From the NCBI GenBank assembly GCA_024234055.1, contig JACKOW010000003.1:186001-250000 (forward strand): DNA of 64,000 nucleotides. The letters are read 5' to 3'. Position 1 is the first letter of the stretch. Every line of letters starts with the position of its first letter. Below the pieces are notes generated by a model. The model saw only the letters and a program-made list of their open reading frames with translations. It did no database searches and was not told the origin of the DNA. Origin of the DNA: Rhodanobacteraceae bacterium. GTDB lineage: Bacteria; Pseudomonadota; Gammaproteobacteria; Xanthomonadales; SZUA-5. A program made the position numbers and the translations under genes. Shown piece by piece: positions 32,402 to 41,813 of this stretch.

Positions 32402-34252
32402 TCAGCGTTGATGCAGGGTGTCGTGGATGCGTTGCGCCAGAGCGCGATCGATGCCGTCCACGGTGCTCAAGTCTTCCACAGCTGCGCGCGCAATGCCCTG
32501 TAATCCGCCAAATGCCTTGAGCAAAGCCCGTTTTCTCTTCGCGCCAACGCCCGGAATATCCTCCAGCACCGACTTCTGGCGGGCCTTGCTGCGCCGTCCG
32601 CGATGCCCGGTGATGGCAAAACGATGGGCTTCGTCCCGCACCTGCTGAACCAGATGCAATCCGGGCGAGGCCGGTCCGGGCTCCAGTTCGCGCATTTCCG
32701 GGGCAATGATCAGGGTCTCATGGCCAGGCTTTCGCTCGGGGCCCTTGGCCACGCCTACACACAGGATTCCGTCGATACCAAGCTCCGTCAGCACCTCCAG
32801 GGCCTGGCGCAGCTGACCCAGACCGCCATCGATCAACAGCAGATCAGGCGCCATGCCCTCGCCCCGGGCCAGACGCGCGAATCGGCGCTGCAGCGCCTGA
32901 CGCATGGCCGCGTAGTCATCGCCGGGCTCGATGCCGTCGATGTTGAAGCGTCGATAGTCGCTGCGCAGCGGTCCATTGGCGTCAAAGACCACGCACGAGG
33001 CCACCGTGACCTCGCCCATGGTGTGGCTGATGTCGAAACACTCGATCCGGGCCGGCGCCTGATCCAGACCAAGCAGCTGACGCAGGTCTTCGCGACGGGC
33101 GCTGACGGTGGCGTTGGCCGCCAGTTCGCTGGCCAGTGCTGCCTCGGCGGTGCGCATCGCCATGTCCACCCAGCGGGCTCGGTCGCCGCGCGGCCGGTCG
33201 ATCAGCTTGACCTTGCGCCCAGCCTGATCGCTAAGCACTTCGGCCACCAGCTCCTGATCGTCGATGGCGTGGCTGAGCAGAAGTTCAGCGGGCGCCGTCT
33301 GCTCCGAGTAGTGCTGAACCACAAATGCCCGCAGCACCTCGGCTTCGGTGGCGGCACCGAGGAAACGTGGGAAGTAGCTACGGTTGCCCAGGCTCATGCC
33401 ACCGCGGAAGAACAGCACCTGGATGCAGGCCTTGCCGTTGCGACTGGTGCAGGCAATGACATCGAGATCGCCGCGCTCTCCCTGGACGAACTGGGTGGCC
33501 AGCACTCGGCGCAAGGTTGCCACCTGGTCGCGCAACTCGGCGGCACGCTCGAAATCCAGAGCTCCCGCGGCGCGTTCCATCTCGGCATTGAGTTCATCGA
33601 TCAGGGTGGAGCTGCGGCCTTCCAGCACCAGACAGGCGTGCCGCACCGCAGCGGCGTAATCATGGCGGTCGATCAGGCCCACGCAGGGCGCACTGCAGCG
33701 CTGGATCTGGTGTTGCAGACACGGGCGAGTGCGGTGCGCAAATACGCTGTCTTCGCACTGTCGCAGCTTGAAAGTCTTGTGCACCAGATTGAGGGTTTCG
33801 CGCACCGCCCAGGCGCTGGGGAAGGGCCCGAAAAAGCGATCTGGCGCGGATCGGGCGCCGCGATGGAAACTGACCCGCGGAAACTCGTCGCCGGCCGTCA
33901 ATCGTATCCAGGGGTAGCTCTTGTCGTCGCGCAATTCGATGTTGTAGCGCGGTTTCAGTGCCTTGATCAGCTGTGCTTCCAGCAGCAGCGCTTCGGCCTC
34001 GGTACGGGTGACCATGACCTCCATGCGCTGCACCTGCATGATCATGCTGGTGATGCGGGCATCGTGGGCACCGCGGGCGAAGTAGCTCTCGACCCTGGCC
34101 TTGAGATTGCGCGCCTTGCCTACGTACAGCACCTGATCGCCCGCACCGAGCATGCGGTACACCCCGGGCTCGGTGGTCAGCGTGCGCGCAAAATCCCGAC
34201 CGTCAAAACCTGCCGCAGCATCTGTGGACACCGTTGCCACCGCGCGACTCAA
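32402..34252 (-). CDS. uvrC: Excinuclease ABC subunit C
   Basis: 616 residues. The N-terminal GIY-YIG nuclease domain (GVYRMLGAGDQVLYVGKARNLKARVESYF) makes the 3' cut. The UVR domain for UvrB binding (LNAEMERAAGALDFERAAELRDQ) is near 205. The RNase-H-like C nuclease (IECFDISHTMGEVTVASCVVF, LLIDGGLGQL) makes the 5' cut, and a double HhH ends the protein (IPGVGAKRKRALLKAFGG). It starts at a TTG that overlaps the stop of the upstream NHL gene (TTGA); a GTG at 34240 is the alternative. Nucleotide excision repair. Confidence 0.95.
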   Translation of the reverse strand: MSRAVATVSTDAAAGFDGRDFARTLTTEPGVYRMLGAGDQVLYVGKARNLKARVESYFARGAHDARITSMIMQVQRMEVMVTRTEAEALLLEAQLIKALKPRYNIELRDDKSYPWIRLTAGDEFPRVSFHRGARSAPDRFFGPFPSAWAVRETLNLVHKTFKLRQCEDSVFAHRTRPCLQHQIQRCSAPCVGLIDRHDYAAAVRHACLVLEGRSSTLIDELNAEMERAAGALDFERAAELRDQVATLRRVLATQFVQGERGDLDVIACTSRNGKACIQVLFFRGGMSLGNRSYFPRFLGAATEAEVLRAFVVQHYSEQTAPAELLLSHAIDDQELVAEVLSDQAGRKVKLIDRPRGDRARWVDMAMRTAEAALASELAANATVSARREDLRQLLGLDQAPARIECFDISHTMGEVTVASCVVFDANGPLRSDYRRFNIDGIEPGDDYAAMRQALQRRFARLARGEGMAPDLLLIDGGLGQLRQALEVLTELGIDGILCVGVAKGPERKPGHETLIIAPEMRELEPGPASPGLHLVQQVRDEAHRFAITGHRGRRSKARQKSVLEDIPGVGAKRKRALLKAFGGLQGIARAAVEDLSTVDGIDRALAQRIHDTLHQR

Positions 34253-35679
34253 GTGCTGATGGCAAGCCGCGCCAAACGCCCCGTCTTCAGGTCCAGCTTG
34301 AGAATCTCGTGGGCGTGGGTGTTGGCGATGAAGACCGCGCCCTGGGCTACGCAGACGCCTGCCGGTGACTGCAGGTTGTAGTTGATGTTCAGCGTCTTCA
34401 ACTCATTCTTGGCCAGACCATAGACCCGCAGCTTGTTGTTCAGCGTATCGGCAATCCACAACACATTGCGCGCGGTGTCGGCGTGGATCGCGGTGGGATG
34501 GCACATGCGCGCGGCCATCCCCAGACCGTCAGTCGAGCCGTCCGAATACAACCCGCCCGGCACCAGGGTGCTGACGCGACCATCTTCAAGCCGGATCTTG
34601 CGCAAGGACGACGTAGCCGCGTCCAAGACGAAAAGACTCTCGCCCAGCACGGCAAGCGCCGTGGGCTGGGCAAAACTGCTGAAGGTGCCGGTGCCATCGA
34701 CAGCATCTTCGCGGCCATTACCCACCAGCAGGCTCAAGGAACCACGCCCCAGATCCAGCTGCCAGATCTGGTGCGATCCGGCCATGGCAATGTAGAGCCG
34801 GTCATTCTGCAGGGTGACGTCCACCGGCGACGCCAGCGGCGTGGCGCGCGGGGCCGAAATATCGGCAGCCGAGGGCCGCCCGCACAGGCCGTTGCCGGCG
34901 ATGGTGTCGACATCACCGCTCATCAGTCGTACACGTCGAATCGCGTGATTGCCGGTGTCGGCAATCATCAGGAAGTCTTTGGTCAGGGCCAGGCCGACCG
35001 GGCAGCGGAATCCGGCTTCTATGCCCTTGGCATCCCAATGTCCTGGATTGCCGGATCCGAACTGGCGATTGATCCGACCATCGAAACCGACTTCCAGCAC
35101 CCGGTTGTAGCCACTGTCCGCCACATACAGATGCGCCCCGGAAGCTACCAGGCGTGTCGGGAACCGCAAGGCGCCACGCGGCTCCGGCTTGCGCGCGGTC
35201 GGCGCCGACTCGTAGCTGCGCAGTTCTTTCTCGGCCGCCTGGTCCAGAATCTCCTGAATGCGCACTTCCAGTTCGGCACGCCTGCCTTCCCCGGGGTAAA
35301 CCCCCACCAATCGGCCTTCGCAATCGATCAGTACCGCGGTCGGCCAGGTCTCGATGCCAAGTTGCCGCCACAACAGCCATTCGCGGTCACTGGCCACCGG
35401 ATGCCGCAGGTTCCAGCGGTTGCAGGTCTTCAGCAACAGTTTGCTGTCGGCCTCGACCGGGTGCTTGGCCGTGTGTATGCCGAGCACCACCAGGCCATCA
35501 TGGAACTTGGTTTCCAGCAGCCTCAGTTCCTGCACCTGTTGTTCGCAGGCAATGCTGGACCCGGTGAAGAAGTTCAGCAGCACGGCCTTGCCGCGCAACT
35601 GCGACAGGCGGATGGCCTCGTCGGTATTGACCCACTCGAGCTCTGCGGGTAGCTCCTGCAGGTAGATGTCACCACTCAT
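34249..35679 (-). CDS. Thioredoxin-like plus NHL-repeat protein
   Basis: 476 residues from ATG 35679 with GGAG 7 bases upstream. Residues about 10-140 have a TlpA/thioredoxin-like fold (GKAVLLNFFTGSSIACEQQ ... FHDGLVVLGIHTAKH), but the redox CXXC is reduced to SSIAC with one Cys, so it should not act as a dithiol oxidoreductase. Residues about 170-470 form a six-bladed NHL propeller (repeats such as HLYVADSGYNRVLEV, FLMIADTGNHAIRRV, VLWIADTLNNKLRVY). This layout matches NHLRC2-type proteins. It has no signal peptide and is co-transcribed with uvrC. The function is unknown; binding of a partner by the propeller is likely. Confidence 0.8.
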   Translation of the reverse strand: MSGDIYLQELPAELEWVNTDEAIRLSQLRGKAVLLNFFTGSSIACEQQVQELRLLETKFHDGLVVLGIHTAKHPVEADSKLLLKTCNRWNLRHPVASDREWLLWRQLGIETWPTAVLIDCEGRLVGVYPGEGRRAELEVRIQEILDQAAEKELRSYESAPTARKPEPRGALRFPTRLVASGAHLYVADSGYNRVLEVGFDGRINRQFGSGNPGHWDAKGIEAGFRCPVGLALTKDFLMIADTGNHAIRRVRLMSGDVDTIAGNGLCGRPSAADISAPRATPLASPVDVTLQNDRLYIAMAGSHQIWQLDLGRGSLSLLVGNGREDAVDGTGTFSSFAQPTALAVLGESLFVLDAATSSLRKIRLEDGRVSTLVPGGLYSDGSTDGLGMAARMCHPTAIHADTARNVLWIADTLNNKLRVYGLAKNELKTLNINYNLQSPAGVCVAQGAVFIANTHAHEILKLDLKTGRLARLAIST

Positions 35680-35862
35680 GCCTAGACTCCAAATGGGCTT
35701 GCGTCGGTAGAAACCGGCGTGCCCGGGAAAACCGCGTCGAAGCCGGGATCGATCGCCGAGCCGCCATGGTGCCGATCCGGGCCAGAACGGCTCCAGCATC
35801 CGAGTACTGACGATGCCCGGTGTACCCGACGAAGTCCAGACGCGAGCGCACGGACAGCAGCA

Positions 35863-36642
35863 TCATGCATCGTCGCCAGACCGACTGCCCAGCAGCGCCT
35901 GAAAGCGTTCGAGGTCCTCGGGCGTATCAATGCCCGGCGGAATGGGCTCCGGCGCCCTCCTGACGGCAATGCTCAGACCATTCTCGAGCAATCGTAACTG
36001 TTCCAGCGACTCGGCGTGCTCCAGTGGCGACTTGGCCAGCCGAGCGAATTGCCTCAGAGTGCCTGCCCGGTAGGCATAAAGACCCACATGGCGCAGGATC
36101 GGTTCCGGCGGCAACTGCTCGCGATCGCGCGCCAGCGCGTCGCGCGCCCAGGGAATCGGCGCTCGACTGAAGTACAGCGCCCGCCCGCGCAGATCGCAGA
36201 CCACCTTCACGCAGGCCGGATCGAACAGTTCGCGCACCTCCAGCACCGGCGTCGCCAAGGTCGCAGCCGCCGCGCTGGGATCATCCTGCAGGGCGTCAAT
36301 GACGGCTTCCAGGCAGCTCAGCGGCATCAGCGGTTCGTCCCCCTGCAGGTTCACTACGATCTGCTGGTCAGTCCACGCCAGACGATCAGCCACTTCCGCC
36401 AGGCGGTCGCTGCCGGTCGCGTGGTCTGAACGGGTCAGGACTGACTGCACCTGCAGCCGCTTTGCCACCGCGGCGATGCGCTCGTCGTCCGTTGCCACCA
36501 CCAGTTCCGCTGTCGCCAGCAGACGTGCACGCTCGATGACATGCTCGATCAAGGGCTTGCCGCCGGCCAGCAACAGCGGTTTGCCGGGCAGGCGACTGGC
36601 ACCGAAGCGGGCGGGAATGGCGATGACGACCGAATCTGACAT
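35863..36642 (-). CDS. kdsB: 3-deoxy-manno-octulosonate cytidylyltransferase
   Basis: 259 residues, normal length. AIPARFGASRLPGKPL (about 8-23) is the nucleotide-binding start, followed by VVATDDERI, RSDHATGSDRLAEV, NLQGDEPLM and HVGLYAYR, all KdsB landmarks. It activates Kdo as CMP-Kdo for lipid A-core synthesis, confirming an LPS-bearing envelope. Its own promoter must lie in the 272-bp gap shared with the lytic transglycosylase gene. Confidence 0.94.
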   Translation of the reverse strand: MSDSVVIAIPARFGASRLPGKPLLLAGGKPLIEHVIERARLLATAELVVATDDERIAAVAKRLQVQSVLTRSDHATGSDRLAEVADRLAWTDQQIVVNLQGDEPLMPLSCLEAVIDALQDDPSAAAATLATPVLEVRELFDPACVKVVCDLRGRALYFSRAPIPWARDALARDREQLPPEPILRHVGLYAYRAGTLRQFARLAKSPLEHAESLEQLRLLENGLSIAVRRAPEPIPPGIDTPEDLERFQALLGSRSGDDA

Positions 36643-36914
36643 GTAGCGGGATCCTCTCGATGGCAGCCCATGATCTCACCACGAGTTGCTCCCCGTGGCG
36701 ATCCTGTCGATGGCGCCGCGGAAAATCGGGGATTCCGCGTGGCCCCAGGCAAGACTGAAACGACAAAGTATTGCGATCAGGTTCGCATCAACGGCCTCGC
36801 AGCAAACCGCGCCCAGGCCTCGGCACTACCAAAACAGATCGAATTGTCAGAAACTTACGGCCTGTTGTTGATGTCAGCTGTCAAGCCTTCCAACAAAGTT
36901 GCCCTATTGCGTTC

Positions 36915-37574
36915 ATGACCCGTCACCTGATTGCCCTGCTACTCGCATGTGCCGCCACCGCCCAGACGGCTGAAGCGGCGCGCGAAAACATCTACAAGTA
37001 CACCGACAAAAGCGGGGTCACGGTCTATACCAATGTTCGCCCGAAGGGAGTGGCGGCCAAGGTCATCGGTACCTACTCCTGCCCGGCGTGCAAGGTCGAT
37101 TCCAAGGTCGACTGGACTCACACGGGACTGAATGTCACGGCATTCAAGAACGAGATCGTCACCGCTTCCCGCCTCAACGAGGTGGATGAGTCCATGGTGC
37201 GGGCGATCATTCACGCCGAGAGCGCCTATAGAACGGAAGCGCTGTCGCCCGTGGGCGCCCAGGGTCTGATGCAGCTGATGCCGGGAACGGCCGGCATGTA
37301 TGGCGTGGACAACGCCTTCGACCCGGCGCAGAACATCGCCGCAGGGGTCAAGCATCTGCGCATGCTGCTGGACATGTTCGACGGCGATTTCGAACTCGCC
37401 GCGGCAGGCTACAACGCTGGCGAGAATGCTGTGTTGCGCTACGGTGGGATTCCACCCTATGCCGAAACCCAGGTCTACGTGGAGCGCGTGGGCATCTTGC
37501 AGAAGCGCTATGCCTCAGAGATCGCCGGCGGCAGCGCGACCACCGCCGCCGCGATGGGCGGCGGCGGGAAATAG
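36915..37574 (+). CDS. Periplasmic lytic transglycosylase (SLT domain, DUF4124 N-terminus)
   Basis: 219 residues from ATG 36915. A signal peptide ends about 21 (AQTAEAA). ENIYKYTDKSGVTVYTNVRP is the DUF4124 motif, and two Cys (SCPACK) follow. The SLT domain (about 90-195) has the catalytic Glu in IIHAESAYRTEALSPVGAQGLMQLMPGTA and the AAGYNAGENAV motif. It should cut peptidoglycan glycan strands, giving anhydro-muramyl ends. It is divergent from kdsB and monocistronic. Confidence 0.87.
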   Translation: MTRHLIALLLACAATAQTAEAARENIYKYTDKSGVTVYTNVRPKGVAAKVIGTYSCPACKVDSKVDWTHTGLNVTAFKNEIVTASRLNEVDESMVRAIIHAESAYRTEALSPVGAQGLMQLMPGTAGMYGVDNAFDPAQNIAAGVKHLRMLLDMFDGDFELAAAGYNAGENAVLRYGGIPPYAETQVYVERVGILQKRYASEIAGGSATTAAAMGGGGK

Positions 37575-37731
37575 CAGATCGGGGCGCAGGCCCACCCGGC
37601 TTGTTGCCACGCCCGCCGTGTCGGATTGACATGGCACATGTGCCATCAAGTCAACCAAGCTCGCCATTGCGAGCCGCGTGTGTAGTCCCGACACTGCCCA
37701 TGGGCCATGAACCCGGCGCTTGCATGTTTCT

Positions 37732-37800
37732 GTGGGTCCAGACTTGTCTGAACGCTTTTCGCTTGTTGATGCGGAAGCGTCCAGACAAGTCTGGACCCAC
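37732..37800. repeat. Inverted repeat with 26-bp arms (one mismatch), TCCAGACAAGTCTGGA family
   Basis: GTGGGTCCAGACTTGTCTG (37732-37750) is the exact reverse complement of 37782-37800, and the match continues inward through ACGCTT after one mismatch. Each arm contains its own palindrome TCCAGAC-AA-GTCTGGA. A 24-base piece of the right arm recurs at 52352-52375. Confidence 0.7.
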
Positions 37801-37857
37801 GGACAAGCGGCTTGCCGTCTGCACGACATGTGTCGGCAAATCCGCCGCTCACAAGAA

Positions 37858-37944
37858 GGGTTCATGGAGAGCGTAGCGAAGCAATCCAGGGGCGAGCGGC
37901 GCTACCCTGGATTGCTTCGTCGCTGCGCTCCTCTCCATGAACCC
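37858..37944. repeat. Inverted repeat around GCGAAGCAATCCAGGG
   Basis: GGGTTCATGGAGA at the left end is the reverse complement of TCTCCATGAACCC at the right end; inside, CGAAGCAATCCAGGG faces CCCTGGATTGCTTCG. The GAAGCAATCCAG core is a widespread intergenic repeat in proteobacteria. Confidence 0.65.
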
Positions 37945-37977
37945 ATATCGCAAGTCGTTGATTTGCTTGGTTCACCT

Positions 37978-38053
37978 GTAGGAGCGCCCTTGCGGCGCGA
38001 CCGCTGATGCGGTCGTGCGGCTTGCCGGTCGCGACGCGAGGTCACTCCTGCAG
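37978..38053. repeat. REP-like unit of the TAGGAGCG family
   Basis: TGTAGGAGCGCCCTTGCGGC at the left faces GTCGCGACGCGAGGTCACTCCTGCA at the right, with GACCGCTGATGCGGTC as an inner hairpin. It is related to the 9161-9358 and 53044-53115 repeats. Confidence 0.65.
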
Positions 38054-38142
38054 GCGGGTTTGTGGTTCATGGCCCGCCGGCAGTTTCGGGCCGAAACAGG
38101 TGGCTCGCAATGACGCTCCGGTGTGGCTGCCGCTGGCTCAAA

Positions 38143-39444
38143 TCACCCCAAGGCCGCACGCTCGTAGCTCTGTGCTGTCTCCAGCACCCGGCTGAAGGCC
38201 TGGCGCTCGACCGGATCGAGGTTCGGATTCCAGGTATCGAAGATCAGCACCACGCGGGTCTGGTCGCTGTCGTTCCAGGCTTCGTGTTCGAAGGAATCGT
38301 CGAAGATCATGAGCTTGCCCTCTTCCCAGCCGCGAGCCTCGCCGGCCGCCTTCAGGGCACCGCAGTTCTCCGGGACGATCAGTGGCAGATGCACGATCAG
38401 CCGGCCATTCACCGTTCCATAGTGTGGCGGTATCCGTGAATGCGGCTTCAGCACGGAGAACATGGCTTCAGGGCCATACCCCGGCACCCGCATGATGTCG
38501 ATGGATTCTAGGAGGGCCGCCGTACCCGGACAGCGCGCACAGTTCTCCTCGATGCGCTCGCCGTGGCGGTAGAAGTGGAAGGTTGACCAGTCGTAGGACT
38601 GATTGATGCTCTTCCAGATCTGGGCCTCGCGGGTACCCTCCGGGTGATTCACGTACGGGGCAAAGCCGCGGCCCTCGGTCATGACGTTCATCAACTCGGC
38701 GCGCACGATTTCGGTGGCGGCCTCCACCCGACTGACCCAGTCGAAATCGGCCCGCTCGTAGAAGGCCTTGGGCGGCAGATCCGGCACATACATCAGGCCC
38801 GGCCGCCACTTGGGATGGGCGAAATCGGGTGGTCGCTTGCCGACAAAGATGTCGCCGGCCTTGCGCAGACGCGACACCGCATCGGCGCCGTGCGCCGCGA
38901 CCAGGTCGGCCAGACTGCGGTCGATCTCGGCATCCAGATGGGCACGCACCACCCCCAACGCATGATTCAGATAGCGCTTGAGGTCTGGCGGCATCTGCTG
39001 TGGGTCGAGATTCGCTTCGGCGAATCGCACCGCGCGCAGAAAGGCCAGTGCCGCGTCGGCCGGCCGCTGCATCCGCTCGAGCACGGTGCCGCGATACAGC
39101 TGCGCCTCGATCAGGCGCGGATCACGTTCCAGCGTCTGCTCCAGCGCGGCCAGCGCTGCCGGCAGATCGTTCAATCCATAGTGGCCCATCGCCAGATTGA
39201 AGACATGGCTGGCGTCGGTGGGGACAGCGCTGCTGGCACGCCGGTAGTAATCGACGGCAGCTGCGTAGTCGGCGCGCTGGCTGGCTTCGAAGCCAAGGAA
39301 CTCCAGCGCCGTGGGGTGTTCCGGGCTCAGGGTGAGCAGTGCGCGGAAAGCATCAGCCGCCCCGCTCAGATCGCCGGCCTGGTATCGGGCCAATGCCGCC
39401 TGCTCGCGTGCGGCCAGAGCGGCAGCGTCGATGTTTTCAGTCAT
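38143..39444 (-). CDS. TPR protein with aspartyl/asparaginyl beta-hydroxylase domain
   Basis: 433 residues. Residues about 10-150 form three to four tetratricopeptide repeats (ARYQAGDLSGAADAFRALLTLSPEHP, AMGHYGLNDLPAALAALEQTLERDP). Residues about 255-420 are an Asp/Asn hydroxylase domain (PF05118): SRIPPHYGTVNGRLIVHLPL carries the first metal His, and GKLMIFDDSFEHEAWND the second His, with the Arg in TRVVLIF binding 2-oxoglutarate. It should be an Fe(II)/2-oxoglutarate-dependent hydroxylase. The substrate is unknown; TPRs may choose it. It is on the same strand as the Sel1-repeat gene but separated by 51 bp. Confidence 0.84.
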   Translation of the reverse strand: MTENIDAAALAAREQAALARYQAGDLSGAADAFRALLTLSPEHPTALEFLGFEASQRADYAAAVDYYRRASSAVPTDASHVFNLAMGHYGLNDLPAALAALEQTLERDPRLIEAQLYRGTVLERMQRPADAALAFLRAVRFAEANLDPQQMPPDLKRYLNHALGVVRAHLDAEIDRSLADLVAAHGADAVSRLRKAGDIFVGKRPPDFAHPKWRPGLMYVPDLPPKAFYERADFDWVSRVEAATEIVRAELMNVMTEGRGFAPYVNHPEGTREAQIWKSINQSYDWSTFHFYRHGERIEENCARCPGTAALLESIDIMRVPGYGPEAMFSVLKPHSRIPPHYGTVNGRLIVHLPLIVPENCGALKAAGEARGWEEGKLMIFDDSFEHEAWNDSDQTRVVLIFDTWNPNLDPVERQAFSRVLETAQSYERAALG

Positions 39445-39495
39445 GGAAAGTCCTGCACATGATTCAGCCCGCTACTATAGAGCGTGCACCCGGGC

Positions 39496-41808
39496 TCAGT
39501 CTTCGCTCCAGGCCTCGCCGCGCTCGTACAGCGCCAGGCGTTCGGCGAAGGCGTGCTTCTGCTCCGCAGCCAGCGCTGGTTCCTTGTCGGCCAGATCCAG
39601 TGTCTGCTGTTGCGTGGCCACCGCCTGATCAAACAGACCGGAGGCGGCCAGACACGCGGCCAGCGTGTCGTTGAGGTTGGCGGATGGTTTGCGTTGCAGG
39701 GCTTCAGACACCAGGCGTGTGCCATCAAGCGGATCGCGCACCGCCGGATCGCGACTGCTGCAGCGCGCCCAGCTCAGATTGGCGATCGACGGACCGTGGC
39801 CCTTGGCCGCTGCCTGGGACCACCAGCGCACGGCCTCGACGCGATCACGGTCTCCGCCACGACCGGCGAACAGGGCGCGGGCGTAGTAGTCGATGGCATC
39901 CGGATGCCCGCCCCGGGCCGCGGTTCGATAGTGCGCACGGGCGAGCTGCAGATCCGGCGCCACCCCACCCTGCCCGAATTCGTAGATCTGCCCGAGCCGG
40001 AACTCGGCAGCCAGATTGCCGTCACTGCTGAGTTCAAGCAGCATCTTGAGCGCCAGCTCTGGATTGGCCTGGACGCCCTGCCCCAGCAGCAGTGCTACCG
40101 CCAGCCGCAAGCGCGCAGCCACCATGCCGTCGGCGGCCAGTTTTTCGATCACGGCATAGCCGTCACTGGCCTGGCCGATCATGCCTTCAGTGCCGCTGAG
40201 ATAAAGATCGGCCAGATCGGTGGCCGCCTTCTGATTGCCGGCCAGCGACGCGCTCAGATACCAGGCCTCCGCTCGGGCCATGTCCGGCTTCAGCTTCAAC
40301 TCGCCCCGGGCATAGGCGCGCCCCAGCCGGCGCATGGCGCCGCCATTGCCCAGTTGCGCGGCCTCCCGGTACAGGGACAGGGCCCGTTCCTCGTCGCTGG
40401 CGAGGCCCATGCGCCCGGCGTCATGACCGATGGCCAGCAAGCCCATGGCGGTAGGATCGTTGTTTGCCGCCGCCTGCTCCAGCAGCGGCCAGCCATCGCG
40501 AAAGCGCCCCAGACGCAGATACTCCAGACCCAGTTGAGCCATTGCTGCCGTAGAGCCCGCGTCGGCGGCGCGCCGAAGCCAGCGATCGGCGCTATCGCCG
40601 CGCTGACGGCGCAAGCGATCCGACCGCAACATCTGCACCAGCAGCAAGGTGGCCGGGGCATGGTCGGCACGGGCAGCCTTGCGCAGCGCCTTGCCGGCGT
40701 CAGCGCTGATCTTGCGACCGGGATCGATGCTGATGGACAGCTGGGCATAGGCCGTGAGCGCCTCGGGCTCACCCATCCGCTCACTTGCCTGCCGCAGCCA
40801 CTTTTTCAGCTCACTGCCATCGCCTGCGCCCTCGACTCGGTGTTCGGCCGCCAGTGCCATCACCACCATGGCCTCGGCGTAGCCGCGTTCTGCGTAGGGC
40901 CGCACCAGTTCCAGCGCATTGGCAGCGCAAACGCCCTGGTCGTCGAGAATCAGGCACAGGGGCAGCAACTCGAAGGTGGCTGCCGTGTCGCCTTCCAGCG
41001 CCAGACGTTCGATCCGCGCGGCGGCGGTTTCCGGCGAGATTTCCCCGCGTCCCAGTTCGATCGTGAGTTTGGCCAGTTCCGCCCGCGGATTCGCCGCCTG
41101 ATCGGCTTCGTTGAGATAACGCTCGACCAATCCCCGCAGCATGGCCGGGTACAGCTCTTCGCCTTCATGCCCCCGCAACCGTTGCCAAAGACGCATGAAG
41201 TCGAAATGCAGCTGCTTCTCGCGCCTGGCTTCGGGATCGAAATACACGGCGATGAAAGGCAGGCTGCCCCCCGGCGAGCCCACCACATAGCGCCCGTACA
41301 GCGGCGTCGCCCCCATCAGCCGGATCATCATCGAGGCGTCAGCCTCGGCACCCACGAGCAGCGGCCGGTAGGCGGATGCACCCTGACCGTCGGCCAGCAG
41401 AAAGGCCAGCAGCCGCTGGCTGCGCTCACGCTCGCTGGCCAGCAGACCCTCATCACCCGAGATTTCCGCGCACTGCTGAGCCGTGGTCTGCAGCGCCGGG
41501 CTGAAGGGATTGACCGCGCGCGACCAAGCCAGCTCCTTGGCGTATTCCTGGCACAAGGCCGCCGTGGCGGCATCGGGCGGGATCAGACTCAGCACCGAAT
41601 AGCTGGCCAGCACCATGTCGAAGCGGGTGTAGTGGGCGAATCGCTCCCAGGCCGCTGTCAGGTCGTCGGACGCTGACACCGGCACAGGTGGCCCAGGTTC
41701 AGGTTCCGGTTGCGGCAGCAGCTGCGCCACAGCAGGCGCAGCCGCCAGCAGCCAGCTCAGGCCCAGCAGCAGCCGGATGCGGCGCCACAGTCGAGGCGGG
41801 TCACGCAT
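39496..41808 (-). CDS. Secreted Sel1-like repeat protein
   Basis: 770 residues from ATG 41808, six bases after the stop of the S9 peptidase gene. A signal peptide covers about 1-28 (LLAAAPAVAQ), followed by a Pro-rich linker. Residues about 260-730 contain many 36-residue Sel1-type helical repeats (AEAMVVMALAAEHRVEGAG, GNGGAMRRLGRAYARGEL, DGMVAARLRLAVALLLGQG, GGHPDAIDYYARALFAGRG). Such solenoids bind proteins in the periplasm. The tight spacing to the upstream peptidase suggests one transcript. No enzyme domain is seen. Confidence 0.8.
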   Translation of the reverse strand: MRDPPRLWRRIRLLLGLSWLLAAAPAVAQLLPQPEPEPGPPVPVSASDDLTAAWERFAHYTRFDMVLASYSVLSLIPPDAATAALCQEYAKELAWSRAVNPFSPALQTTAQQCAEISGDEGLLASERERSQRLLAFLLADGQGASAYRPLLVGAEADASMMIRLMGATPLYGRYVVGSPGGSLPFIAVYFDPEARREKQLHFDFMRLWQRLRGHEGEELYPAMLRGLVERYLNEADQAANPRAELAKLTIELGRGEISPETAAARIERLALEGDTAATFELLPLCLILDDQGVCAANALELVRPYAERGYAEAMVVMALAAEHRVEGAGDGSELKKWLRQASERMGEPEALTAYAQLSISIDPGRKISADAGKALRKAARADHAPATLLLVQMLRSDRLRRQRGDSADRWLRRAADAGSTAAMAQLGLEYLRLGRFRDGWPLLEQAAANNDPTAMGLLAIGHDAGRMGLASDEERALSLYREAAQLGNGGAMRRLGRAYARGELKLKPDMARAEAWYLSASLAGNQKAATDLADLYLSGTEGMIGQASDGYAVIEKLAADGMVAARLRLAVALLLGQGVQANPELALKMLLELSSDGNLAAEFRLGQIYEFGQGGVAPDLQLARAHYRTAARGGHPDAIDYYARALFAGRGGDRDRVEAVRWWSQAAAKGHGPSIANLSWARCSSRDPAVRDPLDGTRLVSEALQRKPSANLNDTLAACLAASGLFDQAVATQQQTLDLADKEPALAAEQKHAFAERLALYERGEAWSED

Positions 41809-41813
41809 TGCGC

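Larger units (their letters stand above)
37575..38142. other. 568-bp intergenic region packed with palindromic repeats
   Basis: No gene is supported. It contains three different repeat units in a row, entered separately at 37732-37800, 37858-37944 and 37978-38053. Fragments CCATTGCGAGCC (37662) and GGCTCGCAATGACG (38102) frame the block and are themselves mutually inverted. Confidence 0.6.

Noticed and set aside
32603..34381. 592-codon plus-strand open frame opposite uvrC
   Set aside because: uvrC has all its domains on the minus strand; the opposite frame has no recognisable features.
37575..38142. Possible attachment site or integron
   Set aside because: No integrase gene or tRNA is near; the repeats are of REP type and occur elsewhere in the window.
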